Source of the DNA: Azorinus chamasolen
Lineage: Eukaryota > Mollusca > Bivalvia > Cardiida > Solecurtidae
DNA: 64,000 nucleotides
Assembly: GCA_963576725.1 (NCBI GenBank)
Contig: OY755242.1
Coordinates: 29,004,725 to 29,068,724, forward strand
Direction of reading: 5' to 3'
Shown here: positions 1 through 12,900 of the stretch, piece by piece
How positions within the stretch are numbered: the stretch's first letter is position 1
Layout: each line of letters opens with the position of its first letter
Program-made: the position numbers and the translations under genes
The notes under the pieces: model-generated
The model's database searches: none
What the model was told of the DNA's origin: nothing
What the model saw: only the letters and a program-made list of their open reading frames with translations

Positions 1-669
1 AGGAGCACAGCTGGATACTGTGTATATAGGGGGGTCACTTATATAAGGAGCTTTGAAATGCCTTTAAGGCTCTGTTCCTCATTATTTGGAAAATTACGAT
101 TTTAGATTAAAAAAAAACGAAGCTTACATTTTAAAACAGACGGCTGGACTTGATCTAAAATGTGTTTCATCATTAACCTTGTGCCCTCCGTGCTTCGTTC
201 GGTTGATTGATTGTCTGTCTTTTAAAGACCGTTCATTCAGAGAGTCATTGGACCATAATGTCTGTTCCATTGTTACAATATATACTGATGACTCACGAGC
301 ATTCGTACAAATTCAAAGCTTGGAATATAAATCAGAAATTTGATTTGTTTCATTTCTGCGTTACACTACCATACATATGATAACAGTACTCAGTGATCAA
401 CAAGGATTCACTAAGGATTATTGTATATGACATGCAGCATACGTGAAAAAAATGTTTGGCATAATAAAACAATTTATCTCATTTAAATGTAAATTACGAA
501 CTATGTAGTAAATGTGAAAACAATATGAATATACTTGTACAGGGTAACATTAAATGCGATGTTTTGAACAGTCGACCACTAATAATATATACTTTTTATC
601 GATGCTCGGACATATTGTTGAAGAGTTAAATCCTTTAGTCAAACACACATACACATCGCATTTTACAGC
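1..669. repeat. Upstream region; dispersed-repeat end at 3-68
   Basis: Bases 3-68 are an inverted near-copy of 37056-37126, including the GTCACTTATATAAGGAGC block next to a G/C run. Bases 69-669 show no gene or clear repeat; they should hold the 5' flank or a 5' UTR intron of the DUR3-like gene. Confidence 0.5.
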
Positions 670-912
670 ATGACTCCTTCTATCGAGAAAAGCAATACGG
701 CACTGTTGCTTCTTCTTGGCTTTGGTGGCTTCTCTCTGGTCATCGCGGCCATGTATAGAGCTCTCCGTAAGTATGTGTTCCGGGACGTTCACAATCTGGA
801 CACTGTGTTCGATGCAGGAGGCCAGGTGAGCCTCAGTCTCACGGCAGTAACAGTGACGTCACAGCTGCTATGGCCTTCAGACTTCCTTCAAAGTTCTACA
901 TTAACCAGCAAG
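670..912 (+). CDS. DUR3-like: DUR3-like exon 1 (residues 1-81)
   Basis: Starts at ATG and ends AGCAAG before a GTACCAAG donor, phase 0. It carries the first membrane segment (about residues 13-31) and the FDAGGQVSLSLTA stretch. I first suspected missing residues at the exon 1-2 joint, but TSK-SGLGGSLW lines up in length with the family's YGISGPFW region, so nothing need be missing. Confidence 0.75.
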
Positions 913-3900
913 GTACCAAGTTAAACGTTCATAATTGCGTAAACAAGCATTGACCGTGAAAATATATATTTTCATATCAGAGATCAACAGGTTGGACCGC
1001 AATATATCCATATTTCCCTATCCTTGTCACATGTGGGACACTCTTAATACTTATACCGCTGAAAAGTCATACCTGCTTGAAATCCTATGTACTGCACTTT
1101 TATCTACTTCCTGTTTGTTCAAGGTCTTAAGAAACATTTGAATGAGTGCTGATCAACTAAGTTTCTCATATGTCACGAACTACTCATCGGAATTTAACCT
1201 GCTTTCAAATACAACATCGATTGCGCTTATCAGCTTGTTCTGATTAGGGATGACGTCAGCGTTAGGAGTTCCTATAGTAAAGCCTTACTAACCCTACTAC
1301 TTACAGATTGTATTAACCATTTACTCAATGAATACACCTTTGCAAACAGAGCAGACACAGGTTAGACGACACCTATATGGCCTACATGGTTTGTCTGATC
1401 AGTGTCTACTCTGTTTGCTTATGGAATAATATAAATCTGTATAGTTTCTGAATTTGCCAATTTTTCATGTATTAATATGCCATTTTCAATATTAATATTG
1501 CATGATGGCATTTCTTTCAAGAATATTCTTGGGGTATATGGTTAAGGTGGTAGCTTAATGCTTAGTGCAGCATGAGAGCAATGCATAAAGCTACGTCAGG
1601 AGTTTTTTGCAATGCTTTCGTCCGGTATTAAAATGATATAAAGCGGCACTAAAAGCATTTAAAGAAGGATGAAAGCGATCTATACATCTCTTTTAGTAGT
1701 TTACTATGACATATATACTAATACTAATTAGCTGACTATATGGCTATCAGTGAAATGTACAAGGTCAATGATGATCTTCCGAGAATTAGAAATAAGTCAT
1801 ACCAAATTAAAACACGTAATCTGACTTATTTACAATCATTTTTTATGATAAGTCACGGAACAGAAAGCTGAAATGCATTAATTAAAGGGACATTATTAGT
1901 TTTACCATGTCTCTGAGTACAAGGTCGGTGTAACGTGACTGTTCTAGTGTCACTCATCGAGGATGGTCACGGTCTTGCGTGTTTTATTGAATCGCTATCT
2001 TGTGTGCGTACACAGTCACCTTCCACAATTCAATTAGAAGAGTAAATGCAAAAGCGTATAGGTATCATTCAGATAGGTCTAATTTAACTACAGTAAAAAA
2101 AGTATAATTTTTTGTCTTTAACGTGTTGGTATCTACTTGCAATACGTATTTAAATACATATCAATTTAAATCATTTATTTATATAAATGGCAACGTATGC
2201 TTGAGAAGACACAACATTCATGTGTTTAATATCGAAGACCTCGAAAACTGTTCGATATAGGCCGATACTAGTTTGTTGTTCAATCGTATTTTGCTGTACA
2301 ACACCAATTATTTTAACCCTTCTCTTGCTGAATTTTGAAATACATTTCTCCTTCTTTACCCATGCCCTGTTGTATAATAACATATATCGTCACTGTGTAC
2401 AAGTATTTCGCTGTGAAATCACCGCTGTGTAGTGCACTGGTTGCACAATCAACTTGTAAATAGTGTAGACCCTGATGACACAGCTCCTATAGGAGCTGTC
2501 TCATCTGGGTCTTCACTATTTACAGGTAGGTATATTGACGTGAATAGCAAGCGAAGAGTTAAGCATCGACGAAAAGGGTTTATTTGTATCACAGGTGCAG
2601 TTTTTGCGATAAAAAAATTCTTTAAGATAGCCAAAACCATGTTGCGTTTATCGAAAATATGTCTTCATTGTAAAGACTCATTTTATTGCAGGACACTAGT
2701 AATGACAAAAGCTTATGTCTACATTACTTTTGTTGTGCTTTAAACAACTACCTGTATTTAAGATTCATATGCTTAAGCCTTTCCTTCATATAAACACGTT
2801 CTCCCCCGTAGCAACCGGAGTAGAACTGGATCAGATGGTCTCCGAAGAAGCCGTCGATCAGGATCTGCTCTGTTTATTTATGAAATCATACATATGGCTC
2901 TACAGTTTTTACCAATTCCAAACAATCCTGTGTACGTATGCATTTATCAAAATTGATGCCATGATGTCGTTATTTTTACACGAATATTCAACAGGGAAAT
3001 TGTTAATCAACAAGTGGTCTCATGAAGCAGATGATCACCAGCTAGGCTTTGGCGGTATATAGTGATCGCACCGTGCGCGTGTGTGTGTGTGAGTGTGTGT
3101 GTGTGGGAGGGGGGGTATGTGTGTGTGGGGGGTACCTTTTGTCCTGAGTATATCTCGTATACCTTACCAGCTACGGATTCCAAATTTGGTGTGTGAGTTC
3201 ATCCTGGAATGGCGGAGTCTCGCGTGCCATTTTCAGGTCACTGTGACCTTGACATTAACCTCGATTTTACAAAAAGCTTATCCGCCGCATATCTCCTATA
3301 CCTTACCAGCTACGAATCCCAAATTTGGTGTGTGAGTTCATCTTGGGTTGGCGGAGTGTCGCGTACCATTTTCAAGTCACTGTGACCTTGACATGACATT
3401 GACTTCGATTTTACAAAAAGCTTGTCCGGAGCATATCTCCTATACCTTACCAGCTACGGATTCCAAATTTGGTATGTGAGTTCATCTTGGGATGGCGGAG
3501 TGTTATGTTCCATTTTCAGGTCACTGTGACATTGACCTTGGCCTCGATTTTACAAAAAGCTTGTCCGGAGAATATCTCCTATACCTTATCAGCTACGGAT
3601 TCCAAATTTGACCCCGTGTTTTTAAAACGTTAAGAATTTACCCAGGATCTGTTTTTAACGTTGACAATCAACCTTTTTAAGGGTCCTTTTTAACGTTGAG
3701 AATGACCTAGGGTCCTTTTTAACTAAGTTTCGACCCCGGCTCTTTTCTTAGCTATCATAATCGTCAAAGGTTCTGTTTTTAATGTTAAGGACTGACTCCT
3801 GTGTCATTTTTAACAGCATCAAAACTTCATGTAACACCTGCATTACATTTTTTTGTTTTTCTGCCAAAATGCATTTCGGTGTCAAACACTTTGGGGGCAT

Positions 3901-6900
3901 TTGTCACCCGTGACGACTCTCTTTTTTTGAAGGGGGGGTAGATTTTTATGTTTGATGACATAAATAAATAGTGTGTTTGTAATACATGTTGAAAAAGAGC
4001 TGTGTAAAAGGCAGGTGGCTGCTTAAAGCAAGGTGAAAGTAAAACAGAACGCTCCTATAGGAGCGTTCTGTTTAACTTTCACCTTGCTTTAAGCAGTCAC
4101 CTGCTCTAAATACCAACTAATTAACACAATTTAGTGGTCGTTATAGAGAGGGTTTACTGGCTATAGATCTAAATATTACTAATACAATTGTTTTGGCAAT
4201 TTTAGGGAGCGTACGCTAGTCTCGTCTGTGTCCAAACTTGTTTGGCACACTTGCCGTTGCTATTTAAAAAAGAGAAACATTATATTTTGAAAAATATACG
4301 CATACGATAATTATCTGGCGAGCATTTATTTTCACCTTTAGCTATTCTAACACATCACGGCCTCAACACTTTGACTATCAAGTTGTTTAATATTCTTTCA
4401 ATTTCTTTCAAATACATAATCATAACATCAAACAGTTCAAATGCTGATGGCATGCTCATTTATCATTATCTGTATCCATGCTTATAAAACTTTTAGTTGA
4501 GTCTGAGTTCGTTCTCAAGTTTTTGATTGGTCACCAATCAAAAGCTTGAGAACTCAAATCTGACCAATGAAAAGCTTGAGAATGAACCCAGACTAAACTA
4601 AAAAAAATTATAAGCATGGACCCTGGAACTAAACTGTCTGCAATGGTTACTATACAGATTCGAAATTGGCATTGAAAAAACTAATCATAATACGCAGGCA
4701 CTTACGATATTAATTTTAGTTTTCGGGATTCATTTTATGGGCCATGGTATGTATACACTTGATATCTAAAATACAGTGTTGCCATCTGACAAAGAAAACA
4801 TGCACAGTTCGTTTATACCCTTCATAATCAGTGGTGTACTGTACATGTAGGGCGTCAACACTCAACAGATTGTGCGTTCAGTATTCTTTTCATTTAAACC
4901 ATTCAGTACCCGCTTTGTCGTTGTCGTCTGCAGGACACATTTTCGTCTGCTTCAAGCTTTAGAGTGAGCGCTTCATCAATTGCATCTATAAACAAATAAA
5001 CATGTTAAACGGGCTGGTCCGAATGAGACGCCGAGTTACATTCCAACATTCCACCGGCGTGTGTGTGACGGGTAGCTAGTTTTGATATGCACATTTGAAT
5101 TCAAATGATACGATATGAGAGAAGAGATGTTTTGTCTTTAGTCAGGACTTGGAGGTAGTCTATGGATGGCGGTCGGAGTTTTTGTGGACATTCTGCTATT
5201 TCCAGCTTTATCCCTGTACCTGAAGACAAGGGCTCCCGGGGCAAAGACATTCCCGCAGGTTGGTATTTTTGATTGTTCTGTAAAATGTGATGTGCTCGTT
5301 TCACACCGGTACACCGGACCTCCTGCTTTCAGAATTTAAATGTACTTCACAACAGCTTGTGTGGCGATCGTAAGAAAGTCGACCGTACTTCATTCGCAGT
5401 GTTGTTATATGTTCTTGTCCATCGGGATCATTAGTTTCGATGTAATATTTCAAATTGAATCCCGCTTAAGGCGGTGCTGTGTGTGTGTGTTTGGGGGGGG
5501 GGGTTAGGGCTTGAGTAGTGTTTCACTTTGGAATTACTGCTTATGAACAGACTCAATAAAACCTAGTCTGCAATGTTCTCTTTGTATTGCTGCTTTTGCT
5601 TTCGAGGGATCTTCTACTTTCAGAGTTTGACCATAAATAGCTCAGTAATGAATTATCGAAATTTCATATTTAATACACTTATACTGAATATAAATTTTCT
5701 TCCCTGTCTAGAAAATGTATTCCTTATTTTATGTATCCACCACAAAATATTAATCGGAGATAGATAGAAAGAAAGGGAGATAGGCAGATAAGAGAGAAGG
5801 GAGAGATACATTACCACTTAGTTTTACAAATGAAACTATCAGCTTCTCGTCTGTAATATCATTGTGATTTGTCTATCAAGGGAAACAACCCCTGGACAGT
5901 TCTCTTCATTTTATCACACATGATTGCACAGAATTTCCAAGACATTACGTTCGTTCAAGAAACAATCACCCCTAATTGGTAAGAGTTAGTATGGCGTGAA
6001 GAACAAAAAAGCTCATGGCTTTTAAAATAGAAACGCTTCACCTCAGAAGAATGCCTGTGCCATGCAACTACTTAGACTCTGGTGTTTACCGTGCTCAATT
6101 ACTTTGGATTAATGCTCACATGAAAACCCTGTTTCACGCTGTCACTAAAGGAATCAAGTTTTATAAATGATTTATCATTTATGTAATTGTCTAATTATGG
6201 TAGTTTTATGCAGGTCAAAGGTTATGCATAAATCTCCCATATTACAGGGGATGGGGTAGACGAGAGATCAGTGTGATCAAAATTATTTATAATATTGGAC
6301 TAGTACGGTTTAAATGTAGTTCAGATTTTCTTACTAATAAAACTGTTTGTGCTCGCTCATTTCTCTTTACGGTTAAGTAAACGTATACATATGAATATTA
6401 GTTAAAGAAGTAACACGCCAAGCTTATAAGTAAAGAGTCAACAGTTTAATGTACAAAGATTTGGAAACTTTTTTATCACATAATCTGTCTTGTGGTAGTA
6501 CCGTTACAGACTGCCGTAAATTGCGGAAATGCACTAGTTCATTTTTTATGCAAATTAGCAATCGTTGGCCAATCGTAGCGCTCATTTTAAGCGTTAGCCA
6601 ATCGTAGCGCTCCATGTGCGTCGGCCGTTGTATTAATACGCTGTTTGTAAGCAATGGCCGAAACAGCCGTCAGCTATAACCAATTTCGTTTTCTTCGGCA
6701 CTTTTAAGGCTTATGTGATAAAAAGAATCTTGCATTCGTGTTCATTACAAATTGTTTCCATGAAACGCGTTTACTGTTATGAATATGACACCCGCTAAAG
6801 CTCGTGCCATTTCATTATGGTAAACTCGTTTCATAAAAACAATATGTAATGAACACTCATCTTCTATGGAATAATTTCTAATCTTAATATAATCTTGATA

Positions 6901-9900
6901 TATTTCAAATAGCTGCTTTTGACACATTTCCCTTCATTTTAGAAAATATGCTCCCGAATTTCTACGGATAGGTATAAATGAACATATTTGGTTTCAAATC
7001 AAAATAAATGTCCACGTAACAAATTAGATAAAAAAATCACTGTCTTTTAATCAAATTTGTCAATAGCCTTAATTTAAGTCTACATTAACACATGAATATT
7101 ATAAACAATAGAATTTCACATCAATGTCAAGTCATGTAAATTAGTATTATCAAATGTTAAAAACACAGAAATATAATTATACAATAAACATTAAAATTCA
7201 CACAGGATGTCTACGTAGACCAGGTACTATATTAGGATAAGCAAACAGGTAAGATACCAAACAGGTGATATATTTGTTAAGAAGAATATCGTCACACAGG
7301 CAATTTAAACAGTTCCATGCTGGAAAAATGTAGTTCAGTATCATAACACAAACAGGCTAGCCTCAGCATTCATTACACATTGAAGACATAGCTAAGGAGT
7401 TGCATATGACTAGCCGCACAATCGCCACACAGCTCTTCTCATAAGTGGACACTATCATATTAGTTTACAAGTTGACACATATACGCATTGTTTAATTGCC
7501 ACACCTACACCGTAAGAAAGTTACAATACAGACCATGCAGCTACGAAGCATCAGCACTCTGACTAGTCACATTTTTAACAAAGTGTAAACGGACATCTTC
7601 ACATGTACACACAACTGCACTGGTAAGTTATATCTGACCTCAGTGCATAATATATTATAATGAAGTCCCGGCTAATTGTTTTCAAGGTCTTAACACCAAT
7701 AGACGCATCCCAATCGGGTATCAATCTCTAGTCTGGGTCAACACCATTCTAAAACAGAGGAAATAGAACAATTAACTATTTGATATACAATCAAAAGAAT
7801 AGTATAGTCCAGGTATAAAACTATACAACTTGAATTCCTACATTTAAACGACAGGAGCGAGGAAACAGTATTGGCCTATAAAGAAGTTGCAGAGGTTTCT
7901 TCCTCGGATAAGCTACTGTCATCACTCGAATTAACCCATTCCCTCCTAGACTATTTTTAGACCCTACCTATTTGAATAAATCTACCGAAAATGAGCATTA
8001 AGTGCAGGAAAGGAGAATTTTAGAAGTGGGTAGTTCTGAAACCATTGTGATAAATAGAGCATTTGCTCCTATGGAGCAAATGCTCTATTTATCACAATGG
8101 TTTCAATCTGTGACTTTTACAGAGGCGACAAAATGCGTCACCAGGAAGGAATGGGTTAATACAAAAACTACACACAAACACTACTACTTAATTATTATGG
8201 TGCTCTTTCAGTCTTAAACTAACATATCCACTTTAAAACCAATTTACGTACATTTAAAGCAAGTGATAAGTAGAGTAAGTGCACTGTTGCCTATTTTTGA
8301 CAACAGCCTTCACTGTACAAAATGGGTTTACTTTTCTTTTCAGATTGCTTATGCAAGGTTCGGAAAAGCGGCGCACATTATTTTCTGCACCCTTGCTTTA
8401 ATGACCAATGTGATTGTTTGCTGTAGTGTAATGCTCTCCGGGAAGACACTTATCGAAGCCTTCAGCAAAGACTCCAATAACGAATTCATCTTCATTATCG
8501 TTGCTGTCCTCTTCGGCTCTTACTGTCTTATTGGGGGACTCGGCACAACCTTTTACATATCGTACTTCAATACAGCATTGACCTTTCTGTCGGTATCAGT
8601 CTACATTCTATACACGTCATTCTATCCATCTGAAGAGATCCGAGAATTTTCTTCGGTTGAGGCCATTTATGACGCAGTTACCAACCTCAAAGGTCCGGAT
8701 GGCAATTACGAATATTCCTATTTAACATTTAGAACAAAATCAGGTCTTATTTATGGCATTGTGATCCTGTTCATGGCTACTTCCATAAGCTTCTGTGACC
8801 AAGCCAACTGGCAAAGCAGAATCGCGGCGAAGCCATCACAAGGAGTCATTGGGTTCTTCTTCGCGGCTTACATGTGGTTTGTGATACCGACAACTTTGTC
8901 TTTTACCGCCTCCCTTACGTACTTTACTATAAGTGCGAAGAATGGAACTCACATGCTTTCTGAAGAGGAAATTGACTCTGGTCAGTATGAATGTTTTGTT
9001 TTGATCAAACACTAGTGTTTATATGAACGACTTATAACGTTATTTCACGAGACTCTGGTAATATTTTTAAATTATAAATTTTTCACAAGTGTAGAGTATT
9101 TGTCAAATAATTTTTAAGTGTTAGACTGGAAGTGGCAATACATGATTAATGGTCTCACTATACTGTATATTTATTTCATCTAACTGCCATACAAGTATGT
9201 TGTCTTTTGTGTTACATGAAAGGCAGTTACGCTTTTCAGACAGCAGGTTGCGTATCAACGTTTAGACAGCAAAGTCACTATAATATTTGCATTCGGCATA
9301 TTCATCGCGTTCTTATAAATTTGACAAGTACAGTAAATTATACTGTTCTTTGGAATACAGATAAATAAAATTTCAATAAATAATCACAATAATCACAATA
9401 TGTATCTAATTAACCCTTTCCGTGTTCTGTATTTATTTCACATTTTGATGCCTACTGAATATTCATGGACAAAATAGTTACAACGAAACATTAAACGTGG
9501 AAAAATTTGTAGTCATTTTAGAATGTAAAGAAACAAATCTTTCATATAACATTAGCAAACAGAACAGAGTAGACCCTGATCAGACGTCACCTATAGGAGT
9601 CGTCTGATCTGGATTTACTCTGTTTGCAAATGCGTGAAAACGCGTTGATATGAAGGAAATGGTTAACCAACTAAAGATCTTTGAATGGTTATAATTGTAA
9701 ACTATTTCCAAACCATCCACTTTTAGGTATGTTCAACAATCGACACAATAATTTCGAATTTATGCGAGGATATTGCCAGCCCTAGAATGATTGTATTGAC
9801 TTCTGTCAGCAGTAAATTATGCATTTACATAATGCAGGAATAGATCCTATTATGCTTTTTTACTTTACTTTGAACTTTTATTTCGATAACTGTTTAAGGC

Positions 9901-12900
9901 CTAGTTTAGTTGGCAATATTAACAAATTCACATACAAATCACAAGGGCAATAAATTGTCACGTGGAAATAAACTTACGAACATTTTAACCAGTAATACTT
10001 AATATATGTATACATGTAGTTCTAAAATACCAAATAAAAGACGGGTAAGTTATAAATTGGGTCAGAAATTAACAAAGTAGTTATATATTGAATGAGCATG
10101 CATGTAAACATATCTGTGTCTCTTTCAGGTTATACCTGTTTGTCATGGTTGAAATGTACCGGTTTCACATTTCTTCAATATCTAGTTTAGTACTTAATGC
10201 ATACTGAATGTTGTACTTCCTTACGTTTACTTCTCAAACCCCAATTCAGGGTATATAACTCCATTCGTGATGATGACGTTGCTCGGAAATACCGGTGTTT
10301 ATCTACTCTTGACTATGCTAATTATGGCGCTGATGTCAACGGGGTCAGGAGAGGTCATGGCTATTTCGTCTATTATCGTCTACGACATCTACAAGACGCA
10401 TATAAACCCGTTTAGGTGTGTACACTATATTAACCCTTCTCTTGCTGAATGTTTAAATACATGTCTCCTTCTTTACCCAGGTCCTGTTGTATAATTACAT
10501 ATATCTTCACTGTGTACAAGTATTTTGCTGTCCAATCACTACTGTGGAGTGCACTGGTTGCACAATCAACTTGTAAATAGTGGGTCTTCACTATTTACAG
10601 GTAGGTATATTGACGTGATTAGCAAGCGAAGGGTTAATTATACTAAGATCTAATTCGGCAATACATACATATGTTTTCAAGAGATACGTGAATACTATTG
10701 AATGTGAGATAGGCCACTGTATACCAGTCAATAACAAAAACTACAAAGTCTAAAATGTTTAGTTCAAATTATTTTACTTTCTGAAAACATCAAACGATGA
10801 ATTAATTCGGTTTATCAGCACCTCGAGATAAAAGAAATGGCAAATAAATACAATCATTGGATTCGGAATGACACTTAATTCATACTATTGTTCAGATCTC
10901 CTTTAAAGCAAATAGTATCAATATGTGTGCATGTGCGTGTGCGTGTGCGTGCGTGTCATTTTGTCTCCACATGTTCACCTTTGCCACAATTTAATTATAA
11001 GATCGAGATTTTACATACATACGCAAAGGAATTATTGATGACATAATTTAAAGTGTCATAAACGTATGACATTCGTGTAATACATTTTGCTACATAAGAT
11101 TATGTGTTGTAGAAAATGGATTCTATATATTCTACACATCTTCAAAGTTAAGCTACATATACCTTACATAATATATTATTTCTAAACCCCTATTTACTTC
11201 AATATATCTAAATATTCAACTATGTTTTGGCGAATTCCTGATGAATGAACTCAACTGAATACAAAATTGTTTACATTAGTATGATCGCTTTGTTAGCAAA
11301 ATATTTCTAGACATTTCTAGGAAATATTACGGTGTGTGCGAGAGAAAGAGACAGAGACAGAGACAGAAGAGAGAAAGAGAGAGAGAAAGAGAGAGAGCGT
11401 GATTGTACGCGTCTGTCTCACTTGTTTTTCCTGCTGTCTTTTATGTAGTCCTGTTTGAATTCTAGGAAAAATCTTTCCCCGACTGCTTGTGTTTTATGCG
11501 GTAAAGAGAAACATGCCAGTTCAAAAGAGGGGGAACATCATAACGAGGTTTGCAAGTGCCCAACGGCAATTGACTGTCTCGCTTGTGATGAAGATGTGGA
11601 GGCCCAGTCCAAAGAGAAACATTTTGCGGTTCAGTATAATTGCAAATATCATGGAAGATTCAGGCATTATGAGGATGGGCTTATGCGATACAAGGTATGC
11701 AGTCGTGGCTATAACCTCACCTCTTTGGACGTACATGTAATAGGTTTAATGATAATGCCACTATGACATGCATCTATAAAAACCAACATGTTCCCTATAC
11801 AGTAAAACCTATCTTAACCGTACTCTAATTTAATACAAATGTCGGTCTTTTAAGACAGGTGGCAGCTTAATGCAGAGTGAAAGTCGTGCAGAAAGCTTCT
11901 CTAGGAGTTTTCTGTATGATTTTCACCCTGCATTAAACAGCCACCTGTCTGAATCTTCTCTACTAGAATTCCGAGTTAGAGGGGTGTAATTGTATGTCAA
12001 ACTTAATAGAACTCAATACTATATGTCAATATTTACTGACCTTCAAGTCAGCATATTGACCCAGATGTATCAGTAAGATGTAGTATGTACGGTAAAAGAG
12101 TTAAGCAGAATACAATTTGAAATAAATGTTGCGATTAAAAGAAGTGGTTTACAAAGCCTTTCTTTTGTTCCTCGGCTAAATGATGAGCACCTGCCGTGAC
12201 ACAAAAAGAGTCAGACAGATACACTGTGTTGTTACGTTATAGTAACAATAGTATAATTATATAGTGTCGGAATGTATAAAACAATTCATTAAAGAGGGGT
12301 ATGACCCCTCTATACGAGGGGTGTTCCATAAATAATATCATCTGTGCTTTATTTCGCGGAAATCGTGCAATTCATGCACAAAACCACCTCGTGTCGATTG
12401 AGTGATCACTGGCTCGTGACACAGGTAAATATCTCGTCCACACGTTCACTTGCCTCGGTACAGTGTACATCGTTTCATAGCCTATTCGTTAGACTATACA
12501 CAAAATGACAGGAAAACGAGCTGAAACTGTTCTTGAAATTAGGGCCTATATAAAAGGTAGGTCATTACTCGGCATAAAGGTTTTAGATATTCACCGCGAG
12601 GTGTGTGACATTTATGGGGAGGGCCAAATGTCCCACAGGACTGTTTGTAGGTGGGTAGCTAAATTTAGTGCTGGGCAGCAGCAACTGAAAGATGCTGCTC
12701 GCCCAGGTCCTCATGCAACAACTACGACCAAAGGTAACATAGAAAAAATCCGAAATATCCTCAAAACTGATGCTCGATTCACCGTAAGACAATTGGCTCG
12801 AATGACAAACTTGTCGTTAGCAAGAGTTCATGCAATTTTGAAGAAACACCTAAAAGTTAGAAAGATAAATGCAAGATGGATACCCCATTTGTTAACGGAT

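Noticed and set aside
86..343. 85-codon plus-strand open frame at the window start
   Set aside because: It begins at a non-ATG codon, shows no family resemblance and has no splice or promoter context.
912..5142. A missing 9-nt micro-exon between DUR3-like exons 1 and 2
   Set aside because: The residue spacing around SGLGGSLW matches the family without extra residues.
8263..8343. ATG-type start upstream of DUR3-like exon 3
   Set aside because: The frame is open but the TTTTCAG acceptor at 8337-8343 and phase match with exon 2 show it is intron.
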